Of a DNA stretch of 64,000 nt, positions 54,410-63,066 are shown one piece after another (within the stretch, counting starts at the first letter, position 1; each line of letters opens with the position of its first letter). The stretch is from Mycolicibacterium frederiksbergense (GTDB lineage Bacteria; Actinomycetota; Actinomycetes; Mycobacteriales; Mycobacteriaceae). The notes below the pieces were generated by a model, which was not told the origin of the DNA, searched no databases, and saw only the letters and a program-made list of their open reading frames with translations. The translations under genes and the position numbers were made by a program. The stretch spans positions 434,001-498,000 of the forward strand of contig NZ_CP038799.1 in assembly GCF_012223425.1 (NCBI RefSeq). Direction: 5' to 3'.

Positions 54410-54894
54410 CCGCTGGTCGCGAAGTAGAACGGCTCCCAGTAACCCATCTCGGCGATCGCCACGACCCCGAGTTCGCGGGTGCGCGACGCTTGCCCCAGGC
54501 ACCGCTCCTCGACCGTGACGTCGAAGCGGTAGGTCGAAGCTGCCGAGGACAACCCCGGAACCTGTTGTCCTCGTTGCTCCCCACGATCCTGCACCGCTGC
54601 CAGTTCGTACGCGCAGCCCGTCGCCGGCATGGCCGCTTCGATGGAGTCGCGCTGCTCCAGCGATAGCCCGCCTTTCAAGCGAAGTACCGGAACCTGTTCT
54701 GCGTCATGCGTGTTGAGACCCGCCACGAGTCGATCTGCCCACTCTTGTTGCTTGCCGGGACCGTAGTCACCTAACGACAGACCATCACTGTTGGACGGCA
54801 GAGTCAACAGCCAGACCGTGGCGGCCACCGCGACGACAAGCACCGCCGCAGCAATCCACGAAACGCGCCGGTGCGCGCTGTACCACTCCATCAT
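54406..54894 (-). CDS. Membrane-anchored candidate immunity protein
   Basis: This 162-residue protein has a single N-terminal transmembrane helix (SWIAAAVLVVAVAATVWLL, about 12-30) with the rest outside the membrane, including three Cys. ATG 4 bases after the stop of the amidase effector gene, with GGGGGAG across that stop. As the effector acts on the cell wall, an immunity protein outside the membrane is logical. Function inferred from context only. Confidence 0.65.
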   Translation of the reverse strand: MMEWYSAHRRVSWIAAAVLVVAVAATVWLLTLPSNSDGLSLGDYGPGKQQEWADRLVAGLNTHDAEQVPVLRLKGGLSLEQRDSIEAAMPATGCAYELAAVQDRGEQRGQQVPGLSSAASTYRFDVTVEERCLGQASRTRELGVVAIAEMGYWEPFYFATSG

Positions 54895-54898
54895 GGAT

Positions 54899-56107
54899 TC
54901 ACTCCCCCGGATACCTCAGATGGACGAACTCGACTTGAGCTGGCGCATGAGTGTATTCCGCTGAATTGGGCATCCAGTCATCGTGCAGCTTCACTCCACC
55001 GGAATGCTGGTTGATGATGTCAGTTGGCACACCGTTGATCGTCTGCTGGCCGGCATAGACCGCTACATGGTTGATGCCGCCGTCGGCGTCCTTGTAGTAA
55101 ATGAGATCTCCGGGAAGCAACCCCGCCTTTGAAGGCGCCAGTGGATCCAGCCCGTTACTGCTGGGCGTCGGCACCACTCCGACGATGTCGCCTCGACCCG
55201 AATGCTGGGTCACGAAATTGTGATTCTCCTTCGCCAGCGTCCAAGTCTTGGACGAGGTATTCCCCGGAAGTATCGCGCCATCATTTTGGTAGTACCAGTC
55301 GTCGCTGTCTCCACGGCGCCAATCATCGATGTCGTTGCCCACGTCATCGAACCCGCCGGCCCGCATTACTTGAGAAGCGAAGTTCGTACAGTCCAGGTCG
55401 CCACCACCAAGCGATTCGTATTCGGGGTTGAAGCCTTCGGCCCACTTCTCGGAGTATTCGACAGCCCGACGACGACTCTCGGACAACGGTGGGTTCTCGC
55501 CTAGCTCTGGCCCTAGTTTGATCTCGTTGCCGACCAGTTGCACCTGGTCGCCGGGCGCCTCGCTCCTGTTCTCGCCGTCGAACGAGATGCCGGCAAGTTC
55601 CTCAGCTTTGGCTTCGAGCTGTTTACCCACCAGAGCATCGGTTTGAACGAGTTGTTCAGCGCGCCAACGGATCTCTTCGGCATACTCGATCGCGGAAACA
55701 ACACGAGTCGCCGCGGTCTGCGCGTCGTACGGACGAGTGTCGCTCACCGTCAGGTCCTCATCCACCTGGAAGCCGTCAGCCTCGGCAGTGTGGATTGCCT
55801 CGAGTACTTCCTGCTGAGCACTGCGAATGTCCTCTGCGCCGCGGGCTGCGATGACAGCAGCTTCACGTTGCGCGTCGCCCTGTCGATGTGCAACGGCGAC
55901 GTCCGCGGTCACCCGCTGTAACGCTGCATCCTTGGCATCGCCGACCCATACCGGGTTGGCGATATTCTGCCGATGCTGGTCGAATGCGGCTTCTGCTGCC
56001 GACGCTGCCTGCTCCCACCGGGTCGCCGCACTGCTGAGGTCCGCCGTGTTCCAGCCCGCGACCTCCGATCGAGTCGGCAGCGCCGTCTGGGTAGCCGTAG
56101 GACTCAA
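54899..56107 (-). CDS. Type VII effector: WxG N-terminus and amidase_6-like domain
   Basis: This 402-residue protein has an N-terminal helical region with NPVWVGDAKDAA (W54-x-G56), like ESX substrates, and a C-terminal NlpC/P60-related amidase_6 domain: YSEKWAEGFNPEYESLGGG, DCTNFASQVMRAGG (Cys240 nucleophile), INHVAVYAG (His347) and INQHSGG (His368). The enzyme would cut peptidoglycan or amide bonds outside the cell. TTG start overlapping the upstream stop (TTGA). Upstream is an EspC-like gene; downstream a candidate immunity gene. Confidence 0.8.
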   Translation of the reverse strand: MSPTATQTALPTRSEVAGWNTADLSSAATRWEQAASAAEAAFDQHRQNIANPVWVGDAKDAALQRVTADVAVAHRQGDAQREAAVIAARGAEDIRSAQQEVLEAIHTAEADGFQVDEDLTVSDTRPYDAQTAATRVVSAIEYAEEIRWRAEQLVQTDALVGKQLEAKAEELAGISFDGENRSEAPGDQVQLVGNEIKLGPELGENPPLSESRRRAVEYSEKWAEGFNPEYESLGGGDLDCTNFASQVMRAGGFDDVGNDIDDWRRGDSDDWYYQNDGAILPGNTSSKTWTLAKENHNFVTQHSGRGDIVGVVPTPSSNGLDPLAPSKAGLLPGDLIYYKDADGGINHVAVYAGQQTINGVPTDIINQHSGGVKLHDDWMPNSAEYTHAPAQVEFVHLRYPGE

Positions 56108-56382
56108 ATTGCCCCGTCAATAGCCGCTGAGTTGCCGCGGTCCGCGTCGTCGTAGCGCGTGCCCGCGGATGACAGATCTGCCGCCTGTTTCGCGATCCGG
56201 TCAGACTGCCTCGTGCGTACCGCCGCACACACCGCATCCAGCGCTGAGATTCCCGCGCCACTCGGCCGGGAATTGCTCACCGACTCCGTCACCGCACCAT
56301 CCGCCAGACCTGCAGCGACCATCGTGCTTGCAGACGACGCCGTGCGCAGACCGTCGACCTCTACTTCCAGATTCCTCGCCAT
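56104..56382 (-). CDS. EspC-like type VII secretion target
   Basis: This 92-residue protein resembles the EspC/DUF2580 family: two helices, a middle turn and the C-terminal export motif YDDAD (Y77xxxD81). GGGGAG precedes the ATG at 56382. It would pair with the amidase effector for export through ESX. Confidence 0.7.
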   Translation of the reverse strand: MARNLEVEVDGLRTASSASTMVAAGLADGAVTESVSNSRPSGAGISALDAVCAAVRTRQSDRIAKQAADLSSAGTRYDDADRGNSAAIDGAI

Positions 56383-56499
56383 AGCTCCCCATCCAGCGAC
56401 TCCAGAATCTGCAGAATATCGCACCTTGAACAGGCACCAACGCACCAGTTTTCTGTGCAGCGGTCGGTGCCGGTCTTCGTATACAGCGGGTGGCGAAAG

Positions 56500-57588
56500 C
56501 TAGCTGCGCCGTCCGGCCGGCAGAAGCCCATCCGGAATCCCCAACTCATGAATGATCCGCTGCGTCCGAAACAACTGGCGCGGAAGCGAAGCCGAGTTAT
56601 ACGGCAGATCGTACTTCTCGCACAGTTGCCGCACGCGGACACTGACCTCGGGCAGTCGGTTGCTCGGCAGGTCCGGGAACAGGTGATGCTCGATCTGGTA
56701 GCACAGGTGCCCGCCCGAGAGCGCCACCAACGGACTCACCTCGAAGTTGGCCGTCCCCAGCATCTGCCGCAGATACCACTCACCCCGGGTCTCATCCGTG
56801 ACCACCGCCGGATCGAACGTCTGGGCACCATCGGGGATGTGCCCGCAGATGATGTTCACGTACACCCACAGGTTCCGGAGCGTGTTCGCCGCCACGTTGG
56901 CCGCCAGGGTCCGCCGCCACCGGCGCAGGCTCAGCGCCGGCATGAATATGTAGTCCTTGGCCAACTGACGGGCCGCCTTGCCGACGAACTTCCGCCGCTC
57001 GACCGCCAAGACCGCCGGCTCACCCCGCAACTTCTCCGAGTGCAGCCCGTGCAAGGCGATGCCCCATTCGAACATCGCCGCCAACACCAGGTTTCGTGCC
57101 GGAGTCGCCAGATACCACCAGCGCCACGGCTGGTCCTCGGTCACCCGCAGCAGGCGGTAGCCGATGTCCTCATCCATGCCGAGCACATTGCTGTAGACGT
57201 GATGCCGGTAGTTGTGCGAATACCGCCACTGCGCCGAATGCCCGACCATGTCCCACTCCCAGGTGTTGGAGTGGATTTCGGGGTCGTTCATCCAGTCCCA
57301 CTGGCCGTGGGAGATGTTGTGGCCGAGTTCCATGTTCTCGAGGGACTTCGCGTACGCCAGCGCGCCCGTGCCCAGCAGCCATCCCTTCTTGGACCGGCTG
57401 CCGGCGATCACCAGACGCGCCGCGACGTCGAGCGCCCGCTGAAAATGAATCACGCGCCGGATGTAGGCCGCGTCCTTCGCCCCGAGCGAGTCCTCGACGT
57501 CCTGGCGGATCGCGTCGAGTTCGTAGGCGATCTCTTCGACGTCCGCGCTACTGAGATGCAGGTAGCTGGGAACATCGGCGATCGCCAT
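56500..57588 (-). CDS. Acyl-lipid/acyl-CoA fatty acid desaturase (DesA3-like)
   Basis: This 362-residue membrane desaturase has the three His boxes: GHNISH (H90, H94), HNYRHH (H125, H129, H130) and QIEHHLFP. Long hydrophobic segments surround them. It would add a double bond to a fatty acyl chain (delta-9 type inferred). GAGGAC precedes ATG 57588. It lies between the two effector modules; a fragment of a related gene is at 53182. Confidence 0.9.
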   Translation of the reverse strand: MAIADVPSYLHLSSADVEEIAYELDAIRQDVEDSLGAKDAAYIRRVIHFQRALDVAARLVIAGSRSKKGWLLGTGALAYAKSLENMELGHNISHGQWDWMNDPEIHSNTWEWDMVGHSAQWRYSHNYRHHVYSNVLGMDEDIGYRLLRVTEDQPWRWWYLATPARNLVLAAMFEWGIALHGLHSEKLRGEPAVLAVERRKFVGKAARQLAKDYIFMPALSLRRWRRTLAANVAANTLRNLWVYVNIICGHIPDGAQTFDPAVVTDETRGEWYLRQMLGTANFEVSPLVALSGGHLCYQIEHHLFPDLPSNRLPEVSVRVRQLCEKYDLPYNSASLPRQLFRTQRIIHELGIPDGLLPAGRRS

Positions 57589-57591
57589 CAA

Positions 57592-57896
57592 GGTGTCCTC
57601 GGGTGGGTGGGCGTGGAGCGGCGCAATCCACCGCGAGCGTCAGACCGCAGCTTAGAGGCTGCGGCTGAACGGCGAGTAATCGAGGTTCGCCGTCCAGGCG
57701 AAATGGCGGTGCGGACGCGCGGCGCTGGCTGCGCTCCGACCTACGACGACCAGGATGGACGCTTGTCGACGACGTGGCGTTGCAGCCCTCCGCGCACGCT
57801 GAGAAGTCGTTCAGAATCGGATCGCAGTTTTGGTGCGTTCCCGTGCCCCCTAGCGCCAGTAAACTGGCAATACACGTGTAACGGGGAGGTCGTGGG
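57592..57896. promoter_or_regulatory. Divergent region between desaturase and effector module 2
   Basis: No gene is seen in these 305 bases. Two palindromes lie close to the plus-strand start: GCCAGT-AA-ACTGGC (57855-57868) and TACACGTGTA (57871-57880), then GGGGAGG before the GTG at 57897. The stretch TTTTGGTGCGTTCCCGTGCC (57828-57847) is similar to a stretch upstream of module 1. Confidence 0.45.
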
Positions 57897-58211
57897 GTGC
57901 CCGAGCAAGGCGAGCCGCTGAAGGTAGATCCGACTGAGTTGGTGCTCGCCGCCGGTCAACTCGACGGCCAGGCCGCCGGCTTCAGGACGGCACATCAGTC
58001 GGCACATGCACGGGCGAGTCACGCGGCACTGGGCGCCGGCTCGTCTGCGGCCGCTCTGCCTGGAATGCTGGCTGCTTGGGAACGCGACGGCGTCCGCTAC
58101 GACCAACAGTTCACCTCGCTCTCAGAAAAGCATCGGGCCGCTGCCGCGAAGTACGCGGCGACGGACGACCAGGAGTCTGCAGACATCGACACCGCAGGTT
58201 CTGCGCTCTGA
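57897..58211 (+). CDS. EspC-like type VII secretion target
   Basis: 104-residue protein starting GTG. It has the same helix-turn-helix pattern as the EspC family and the export motif YAATD (Y86xxxD90). Located nine bases before the effector gene. Confidence 0.75.
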   Translation: MPEQGEPLKVDPTELVLAAGQLDGQAAGFRTAHQSAHARASHAALGAGSSAAALPGMLAAWERDGVRYDQQFTSLSEKHRAAAAKYAATDDQESADIDTAGSAL

Positions 58212-58220
58212 GGTGACTGC

Positions 58221-59894
58221 GTGTCGATGACACTCAGGGAGCTCAGGGAGTGGGTTCCTGAAATAGCCGATCTGGCGGGATCGACCCGCGACGCGGCGGC
58301 CAACCACACGGCCTCGGCGGACTTCTACCGGTCGCTGGCCAGCGCGTCTACGTGGGAAGGTGACGGCGGCAACGCGGCCCGAGCAGCCATGGTGGCCAGC
58401 GCAGCCGACCATAGCGACACAGCTGACAATCTCGCCACCGCCGCAACGGGCATGGGCAGCGCGCACCAGCAAGCTGAGGCAATCGCCACGACGATCACCG
58501 GCATCTTGAACGACGCGGCGGCATCTCCTGTTGTTCTTGTCGACGAGACCACCAACCAGGTGATCCCGCCCGACGTCTCCTACCTCGACGAAGAGACCGC
58601 TGCCCAGGTCGCCGCAAAGGTTGCGGACCTACAGGCTCGAATCGCCGACGTGCTCGCCGACGGCGAACAGGTCGACGCTGACCTTGCAAGCGCTATCGGC
58701 ACAGCCACCGGAGTCCCGGCACCAGCACAGCCTGCCACTTCGCTGGAGGACCTGCTACTTCCGGGTGCCAGGAATCCCGAGCAACCACCCGTACGCGGCC
58801 AATCAGAGCGTGCACCAAATGATCTCGGCGAAGCGCTCGCCCAACTAGCCGGACAACCCAGCGACCAACCCATCACGCCTCTCGCCCCGCCTCCGTTGGA
58901 TCCCGTGAAAGTGGAGCAGTTCAAGACACTCGCAAGGCAGGAGATGCAACGTGCCGGAGTGCCGGCCGATCAGATCGAGGCACGTCTCGATGCGATGGTT
59001 GCGGCGGCGCAACGACCGCTTCCGCGCTACGTCCCACCCAAGCCCGAAGCGATGCCACCGCCGGGGTTCGGTGAGGGCTTCGCTGACCGGTGGTTTGCGA
59101 CCGAGCAGGGAATCAAGGAACTCATGGGACAAGGCGGCCCCGGCGCTCCCGGAGTGCTCGAGTCATGGCGCGAGCTCGCCGCAAGTACGCACGACCAACT
59201 CACCAACCCGTTCGGCGCGGCCGTGGACGAGATCCAACATGCACTGAACTCTCCCAGTGCTGCCTACTATCTGGGCGAGAAGGCGGCCGACGGTGCCGTT
59301 GCCACACCCGGTTTGATCTTCGGCGGTGAAGGCGCCCTTATCGCACGGGCGGGAGCGCTTGACGGACCAGGCATCCCCCACGATCTGATCGATGGGCCAA
59401 CGTCTGCCGGCGCTCTCGACCACCCGTCACCACTCGCCGCGCCAGACACCACTGGCTTGCCGTTGGACCCGCTGCCCGCCCCCGCGACGACAGGCCCGGA
59501 GTTCAACCTGAGCAACCCGCTCGACCACATGACCCCTGACCTACGCGTTTTGGCCGAGCAACATCTCACGGGCAGCGGACAGACGGTCCTCGGACCGTAC
59601 AGCCCCGCCAACGGCGGTCCGTCTTACATTGAAGTTGCACAAGCGAACGGTGCGACCTACTTCGACATCGGCGATGCATGGAACGCAGCAACCCCGGTCG
59701 AACGACTCGCCGCGAACCAACATGTGCTGGATCTCGCGATCAGCAATGGCGACACGATAACGCTCTCGGTGCCGATCGACCAGATCAAGGTCGATACTTT
59801 CACCGGAGCCGAACTGAGATACTTGCAAGCTCATGGCTACGTGATTGTGAATAGCACGACGTTGGTTCCACCGAGTGCCGGAGGCCGCCCATGA
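58221..59894 (+). CDS. Type VII effector: WxG N-terminus and polymorphic toxin C-terminus
   Basis: This 557-residue protein has an N-terminal helical region with STWEGDGGNAARA (W45-x-G47), a Pro-rich linker (about 160-250) and a C-terminal domain (about 460-557): SGQTVLGPYSP, SYIEVAQANGATYFDIGDAW, ANQHVLDLAISNGDTITLSV and ELRYLQAHGYVIV. This C-terminal pattern (TVLG...YFxI..W....FLD..I..GD) recalls a recurrent toxin tip of Gram-negative polymorphic toxins (from memory, unnamed). Activity not established. Stop overlaps the immunity gene (ATGA). Confidence 0.78.
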   Translation: MSMTLRELREWVPEIADLAGSTRDAAANHTASADFYRSLASASTWEGDGGNAARAAMVASAADHSDTADNLATAATGMGSAHQQAEAIATTITGILNDAAASPVVLVDETTNQVIPPDVSYLDEETAAQVAAKVADLQARIADVLADGEQVDADLASAIGTATGVPAPAQPATSLEDLLLPGARNPEQPPVRGQSERAPNDLGEALAQLAGQPSDQPITPLAPPPLDPVKVEQFKTLARQEMQRAGVPADQIEARLDAMVAAAQRPLPRYVPPKPEAMPPPGFGEGFADRWFATEQGIKELMGQGGPGAPGVLESWRELAASTHDQLTNPFGAAVDEIQHALNSPSAAYYLGEKAADGAVATPGLIFGGEGALIARAGALDGPGIPHDLIDGPTSAGALDHPSPLAAPDTTGLPLDPLPAPATTGPEFNLSNPLDHMTPDLRVLAEQHLTGSGQTVLGPYSPANGGPSYIEVAQANGATYFDIGDAWNAATPVERLAANQHVLDLAISNGDTITLSVPIDQIKVDTFTGAELRYLQAHGYVIVNSTTLVPPSAGGRP

Positions 59895-60334
59895 AGACGC
59901 TCCTCGAGTTCATCGTCCGCTACGTACAAGTGCTCTATCTGAATCCGGCGTATCGCTTCACCGACTCCCGGACCCGCGGACTCGCGGACATCGACGCGTC
60001 TGTGTCGATCTCGAGCGATCAACTCCGCTGGGAGATCGCCAACGATCGCGGTCAAATCGGAATCACCGTTGCGCCGCTGCGATACGCAAACGACGAAAAC
60101 TGGTTCTGGCTTTCCCTCATTCGCCAATACCTCGATGGTGGTTCAGACACCGAACAGGGTTCCTCGCTCGACCTCGCCGAGTGGTTGACCCAGAATCTCG
60201 TACGAGTCGAAGCACTTTTTGCAGATGAAGCGACGGCTCCCGATGTCTGCGCGAAGCTGGTTGCTCTCCGGAGGTCGAATTCCTACAAGAACTGGGGATG
60301 GCCAAAGCCCGGTCCCGATGACATCGACCCGTAG
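59891..60334 (+). CDS. Candidate immunity protein 1
   Basis: 147-residue cytosolic protein, ATG overlapping the toxin stop. Features ANDRGQIGITVAPLRYANDE and a Trp-rich centre (NWFWLSLIRQYLDG). Paralogue of the next gene. Position identifies it as the cognate immunity protein; unproven. Confidence 0.7.
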   Translation: MKTLLEFIVRYVQVLYLNPAYRFTDSRTRGLADIDASVSISSDQLRWEIANDRGQIGITVAPLRYANDENWFWLSLIRQYLDGGSDTEQGSSLDLAEWLTQNLVRVEALFADEATAPDVCAKLVALRRSNSYKNWGWPKPGPDDIDP

Positions 60335-60445
60335 CCCCGTGCTGTTGATACGTAGACCGGAGCACCACGGCCGTGGACTTCGTCCGTCGCGGAGTCGAAC
60401 GATTCCTGGACCACGTTTGCGCGCGTACGAATCTGGGGCAATTAG

Positions 60446-60871
60446 TTGAAGCATCTACTGGGAGTACTTCTCGAGTACTTCGATTTCCTGTACCTCGACC
60501 CCCAGTACCGCATCACGGACTCCAGTACGTCCGGCTCGCCGACAATCGATGCCCAACTGGTCCTCACCGGGCAGCTCCTGATTTGGTCCATCACCAACGA
60601 CCGCGGACATATTCTGGTGGCAACCGCCCCCACTGCGAACAGTGCCCCTGAGAATTGGTTCCGCCTCTCGATTATCCGCCGTCATCTCGACGGCATTGTG
60701 ACACCCAGTCCTCTCAATGCCGAGGCTGCCGACTGGCTCAGAACGAACACCGCTCGCGTCGAAGGCCTTTTCAAGGACGAAGCGACGGCGATCACGTCGT
60801 GCGCGGCGCTCGTTTCGCTCGAGCACGCTGCCGCCGAAGAGCTGTTCGGCCGGTCTGGAGGCGACCGGTAA
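60446..60871 (+). CDS. Candidate immunity protein 2 (paralogue)
   Basis: 141-residue protein, TTG start with GGGG upstream. It shares with the previous gene LYLDPQYRITDS, NDRGHILVATAPT and ENWFRLSIIRRHLDG, but differs at many positions. It may protect against another variant of the same toxin. 111 bases after the first. Confidence 0.7.
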   Translation: MKHLLGVLLEYFDFLYLDPQYRITDSSTSGSPTIDAQLVLTGQLLIWSITNDRGHILVATAPTANSAPENWFRLSIIRRHLDGIVTPSPLNAEAADWLRTNTARVEGLFKDEATAITSCAALVSLEHAAAEELFGRSGGDR

Positions 60872-60907
60872 GAACGCTTGTCGCCTGCTGACAATGCTCG
60901 GAAACTT

Positions 60908-61225
60908 CTAAGGACACTCCTCGGAATCAATCCGCACCACACCGAAGTCGATGTTGGTACTCACCGTGAACGTGGCGCCCGGCGCCGGGGTCGGGCTGCA
61001 CACCTGCCAGTTGCGGTCACTCAACTGCGCACGATCCTGACCAGTGAGGTCGGTCGAACTGCTGAACCACACCTGCCCGCCGCTCACCGACTGGATCGCG
61101 TCCTGCGCACCCTGCAGGTCCATGCCAATCAGGTTCGGCATCGTCCAGGACGGCTCCGCCGACGCAGGCGGACTCATCGCGATCGCCACACCGACCACGG
61201 CCGCCACCACAAGAACATTTCTCAT
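60908..61225 (-). CDS. Secreted PASTA-like protein
   Basis: This 105-residue protein has a signal peptide (MRNVLVVAAVVGVAIAM ending PPASAEP) and a single PASTA-like domain: WTMPNLIGMDLQGAQDAIQS then VCSPTPAPGATFTVSTNIDF and a C-terminal EECP. PASTA domains bind cell-wall muropeptides. ATG at 61225 after AAGGAG. IS-D starts about 25 bases upstream of the ATG. Confidence 0.8.
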   Translation of the reverse strand: MRNVLVVAAVVGVAIAMSPPASAEPSWTMPNLIGMDLQGAQDAIQSVSGGQVWFSSSTDLTGQDRAQLSDRNWQVCSPTPAPGATFTVSTNIDFGVVRIDSEECP

Positions 61226-61310
61226 CGATTTCTCCTTGGCTCTGAACTTGTTGACGACGGTCGAAAAGTAGGCCAGAAGCGACGGTGAAAAGTAGGCCAC
61301 GTGGTCGTGG

Positions 61311-61764
61311 TTATTGTGCCGTGTTGTCGGCTCTGGCGGAGGGCAAGGTGTCGATTCCGGTGTCTTTGAGCCGATAGCTGGAGCCTTTGAGGGTCAGGAC
61401 GTCGGCGTGGTGGACGATGCGGTCGATCATTGCCGCGGCCACCACTTGGTCACCGAACACGTCGCCCCAGCGGGCGAAGGGCAGGTTCGAGGTCAGAATC
61501 AGTGAGGCGTGTTCGTAGCGGCTGGAGACCAGTTGGAAAAACAGGTTCGCCGCGTCCTGCTCGAAGGGGATGTATCCGACCTCGTCGACGACGAGCAGAC
61601 CGATGCGCCGCAGCTTGACCAGCTCGGCCGGGAGTCGCCCGGCGTTGTGGGCGGCTTTGAGGCGGGCGACCCAATCCACCGCGGTGGCGAACGCGATGCG
61701 GTGCCCGGTCTGGGCGGCTTTGACCGCCAGTCCGATCGCGAGGTGGGTCTTGCCGGTTCCGGGT
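61311..61764 (-). pseudogene. istB: istB of IS-D, 3' part
   Basis: Codes for IstB from PGTGKTHLAIGLAVKAAQTG through LLVVDEVGYIPFEQDAANLF, ILTSNLPFARWGDVFGD and GSSYRLKDTGI to the end. Broken by Tn554-like copy 2 in the Walker A codons, the same place as in IS-A. The protein is distinct from that of IS-A. Confidence 0.85.
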
Positions 61765-61884
61765 GTTATCAACGGGTAGCAACACGCTCGAATCTATGTA
61801 TGTGACAAGGGGGTTGATGCGGGGCAAGTCATCGTTGTTGCCGGTTTATCGGCGGGTGTTCTTCAACGTGAAGGAACGGCAACG

Positions 61885-63066
61885 ATGGCGTATCCGGTGG
61901 CTGTGTGTCCTGCGGGTGGGCAGCGGACGTGGACTGTGCTTGGCGAGGACTTCGCAACGGTCGGTCCGATCGAGGAGTGGATCGAAGCTCACCGGCACCT
62001 GTGGTCACCGAACACGGTGCGTGGTTATGCGACGTCGTTGGCGCAGTGGTGGAGCTTCCTGGAGCAACGCGGACAGACCGACGGTTGGCGTGATGTCGGT
62101 GTCCCCGCGTTCACGGCGTTCCTGTCCTGGCAGCGCAATGGCCGCACGGTTGAACATCGGCTGACCGGGTCTGGCCCGACGCCGACCGCTGCAACGTTGG
62201 AAGTCCGCCTGGCAGCGGTGATTTCGTTCTACCGTTGGCATCAGGCCGTGTCCGGGGTGGCGGTAGCGGGACGGCTCCTTCGTGGAGCACCGCGGCACCG
62301 ACCGGCGCGAGGCTTGCTTGCGCATCTGGATGCGCGTTCGGCCCCGGTCGCGTCATCGCTGGTGCGCGTGCGCCGCGACCGCCGCCGCGACAGACCGCCC
62401 GTGCTCCTGCCCGAGCAGATTCAGGCGATCCTGGATGGCTGCGCGGTCTTCGACGCCGAGTCCGGATCGTGGCGAGGCAACCTGCGCGATCGGTTCGTGT
62501 TCGCCCTGTTGGCCGAGACCGGGATGCGTCTCGGGGAGGCGCTGGGTCTGCGGATCGGCGAGTTCGTGCTTGGCCGCGGCGGCACCGCGTATGTGCAGAT
62601 CGTGCCCCGCTCGGATAATCCCAACGGGGCGCGGGTGAAGATGATGCGACCGCGACGGGTCTATGTCGGGGCCGACCTCGAGCGGCTGTTCGCCGACTAT
62701 CTCACCGATATCGCCTGCCGGGCAACCGAAGGCGGCATTGCTCTTACGGACACGTCGCCGCTACTGGTGAATGTGTTCCGACCACCGTTGTTGGCCGCAT
62801 TGCGAGAGACGACGGTCCGGGAGAAGGTGGCCACGCTGCGTCGGCGCTGCATCGGGCCACCCGGGTGGACGCCGCATTGGTTCCGCCACACCCATGCCAC
62901 TGCACTGCTGCTGGCGGGGACGCCGGAGTGGGTGGTCTCCCGACGCCTCGGGCACGCCCACGTGCAGACCACCCTTGACCTCTACGGCTGGGTTCGCGAT
63001 GACGAAGCCCTGCGAGCAGCAGCCAACTGGGCGTCCTATGCCAGCAGCTGGCGGGTGGCCGAGTGA
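61885..63066 (+). CDS. Tyrosine recombinase of Tn554-like element (TnpA-like), copy 2
   Basis: 393-residue protein identical to that at 38333-39514: TGMRLGEALGLR (Arg), HWFRHTHAT (HxxR), LGHAHVQTTLDLYGWV. Identity suggests a recent transposition. Its stop overlaps the tnpB GTG. Confidence 0.9.
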   Translation: MAYPVAVCPAGGQRTWTVLGEDFATVGPIEEWIEAHRHLWSPNTVRGYATSLAQWWSFLEQRGQTDGWRDVGVPAFTAFLSWQRNGRTVEHRLTGSGPTPTAATLEVRLAAVISFYRWHQAVSGVAVAGRLLRGAPRHRPARGLLAHLDARSAPVASSLVRVRRDRRRDRPPVLLPEQIQAILDGCAVFDAESGSWRGNLRDRFVFALLAETGMRLGEALGLRIGEFVLGRGGTAYVQIVPRSDNPNGARVKMMRPRRVYVGADLERLFADYLTDIACRATEGGIALTDTSPLLVNVFRPPLLAALRETTVREKVATLRRRCIGPPGWTPHWFRHTHATALLLAGTPEWVVSRRLGHAHVQTTLDLYGWVRDDEALRAAANWASYASSWRVAE

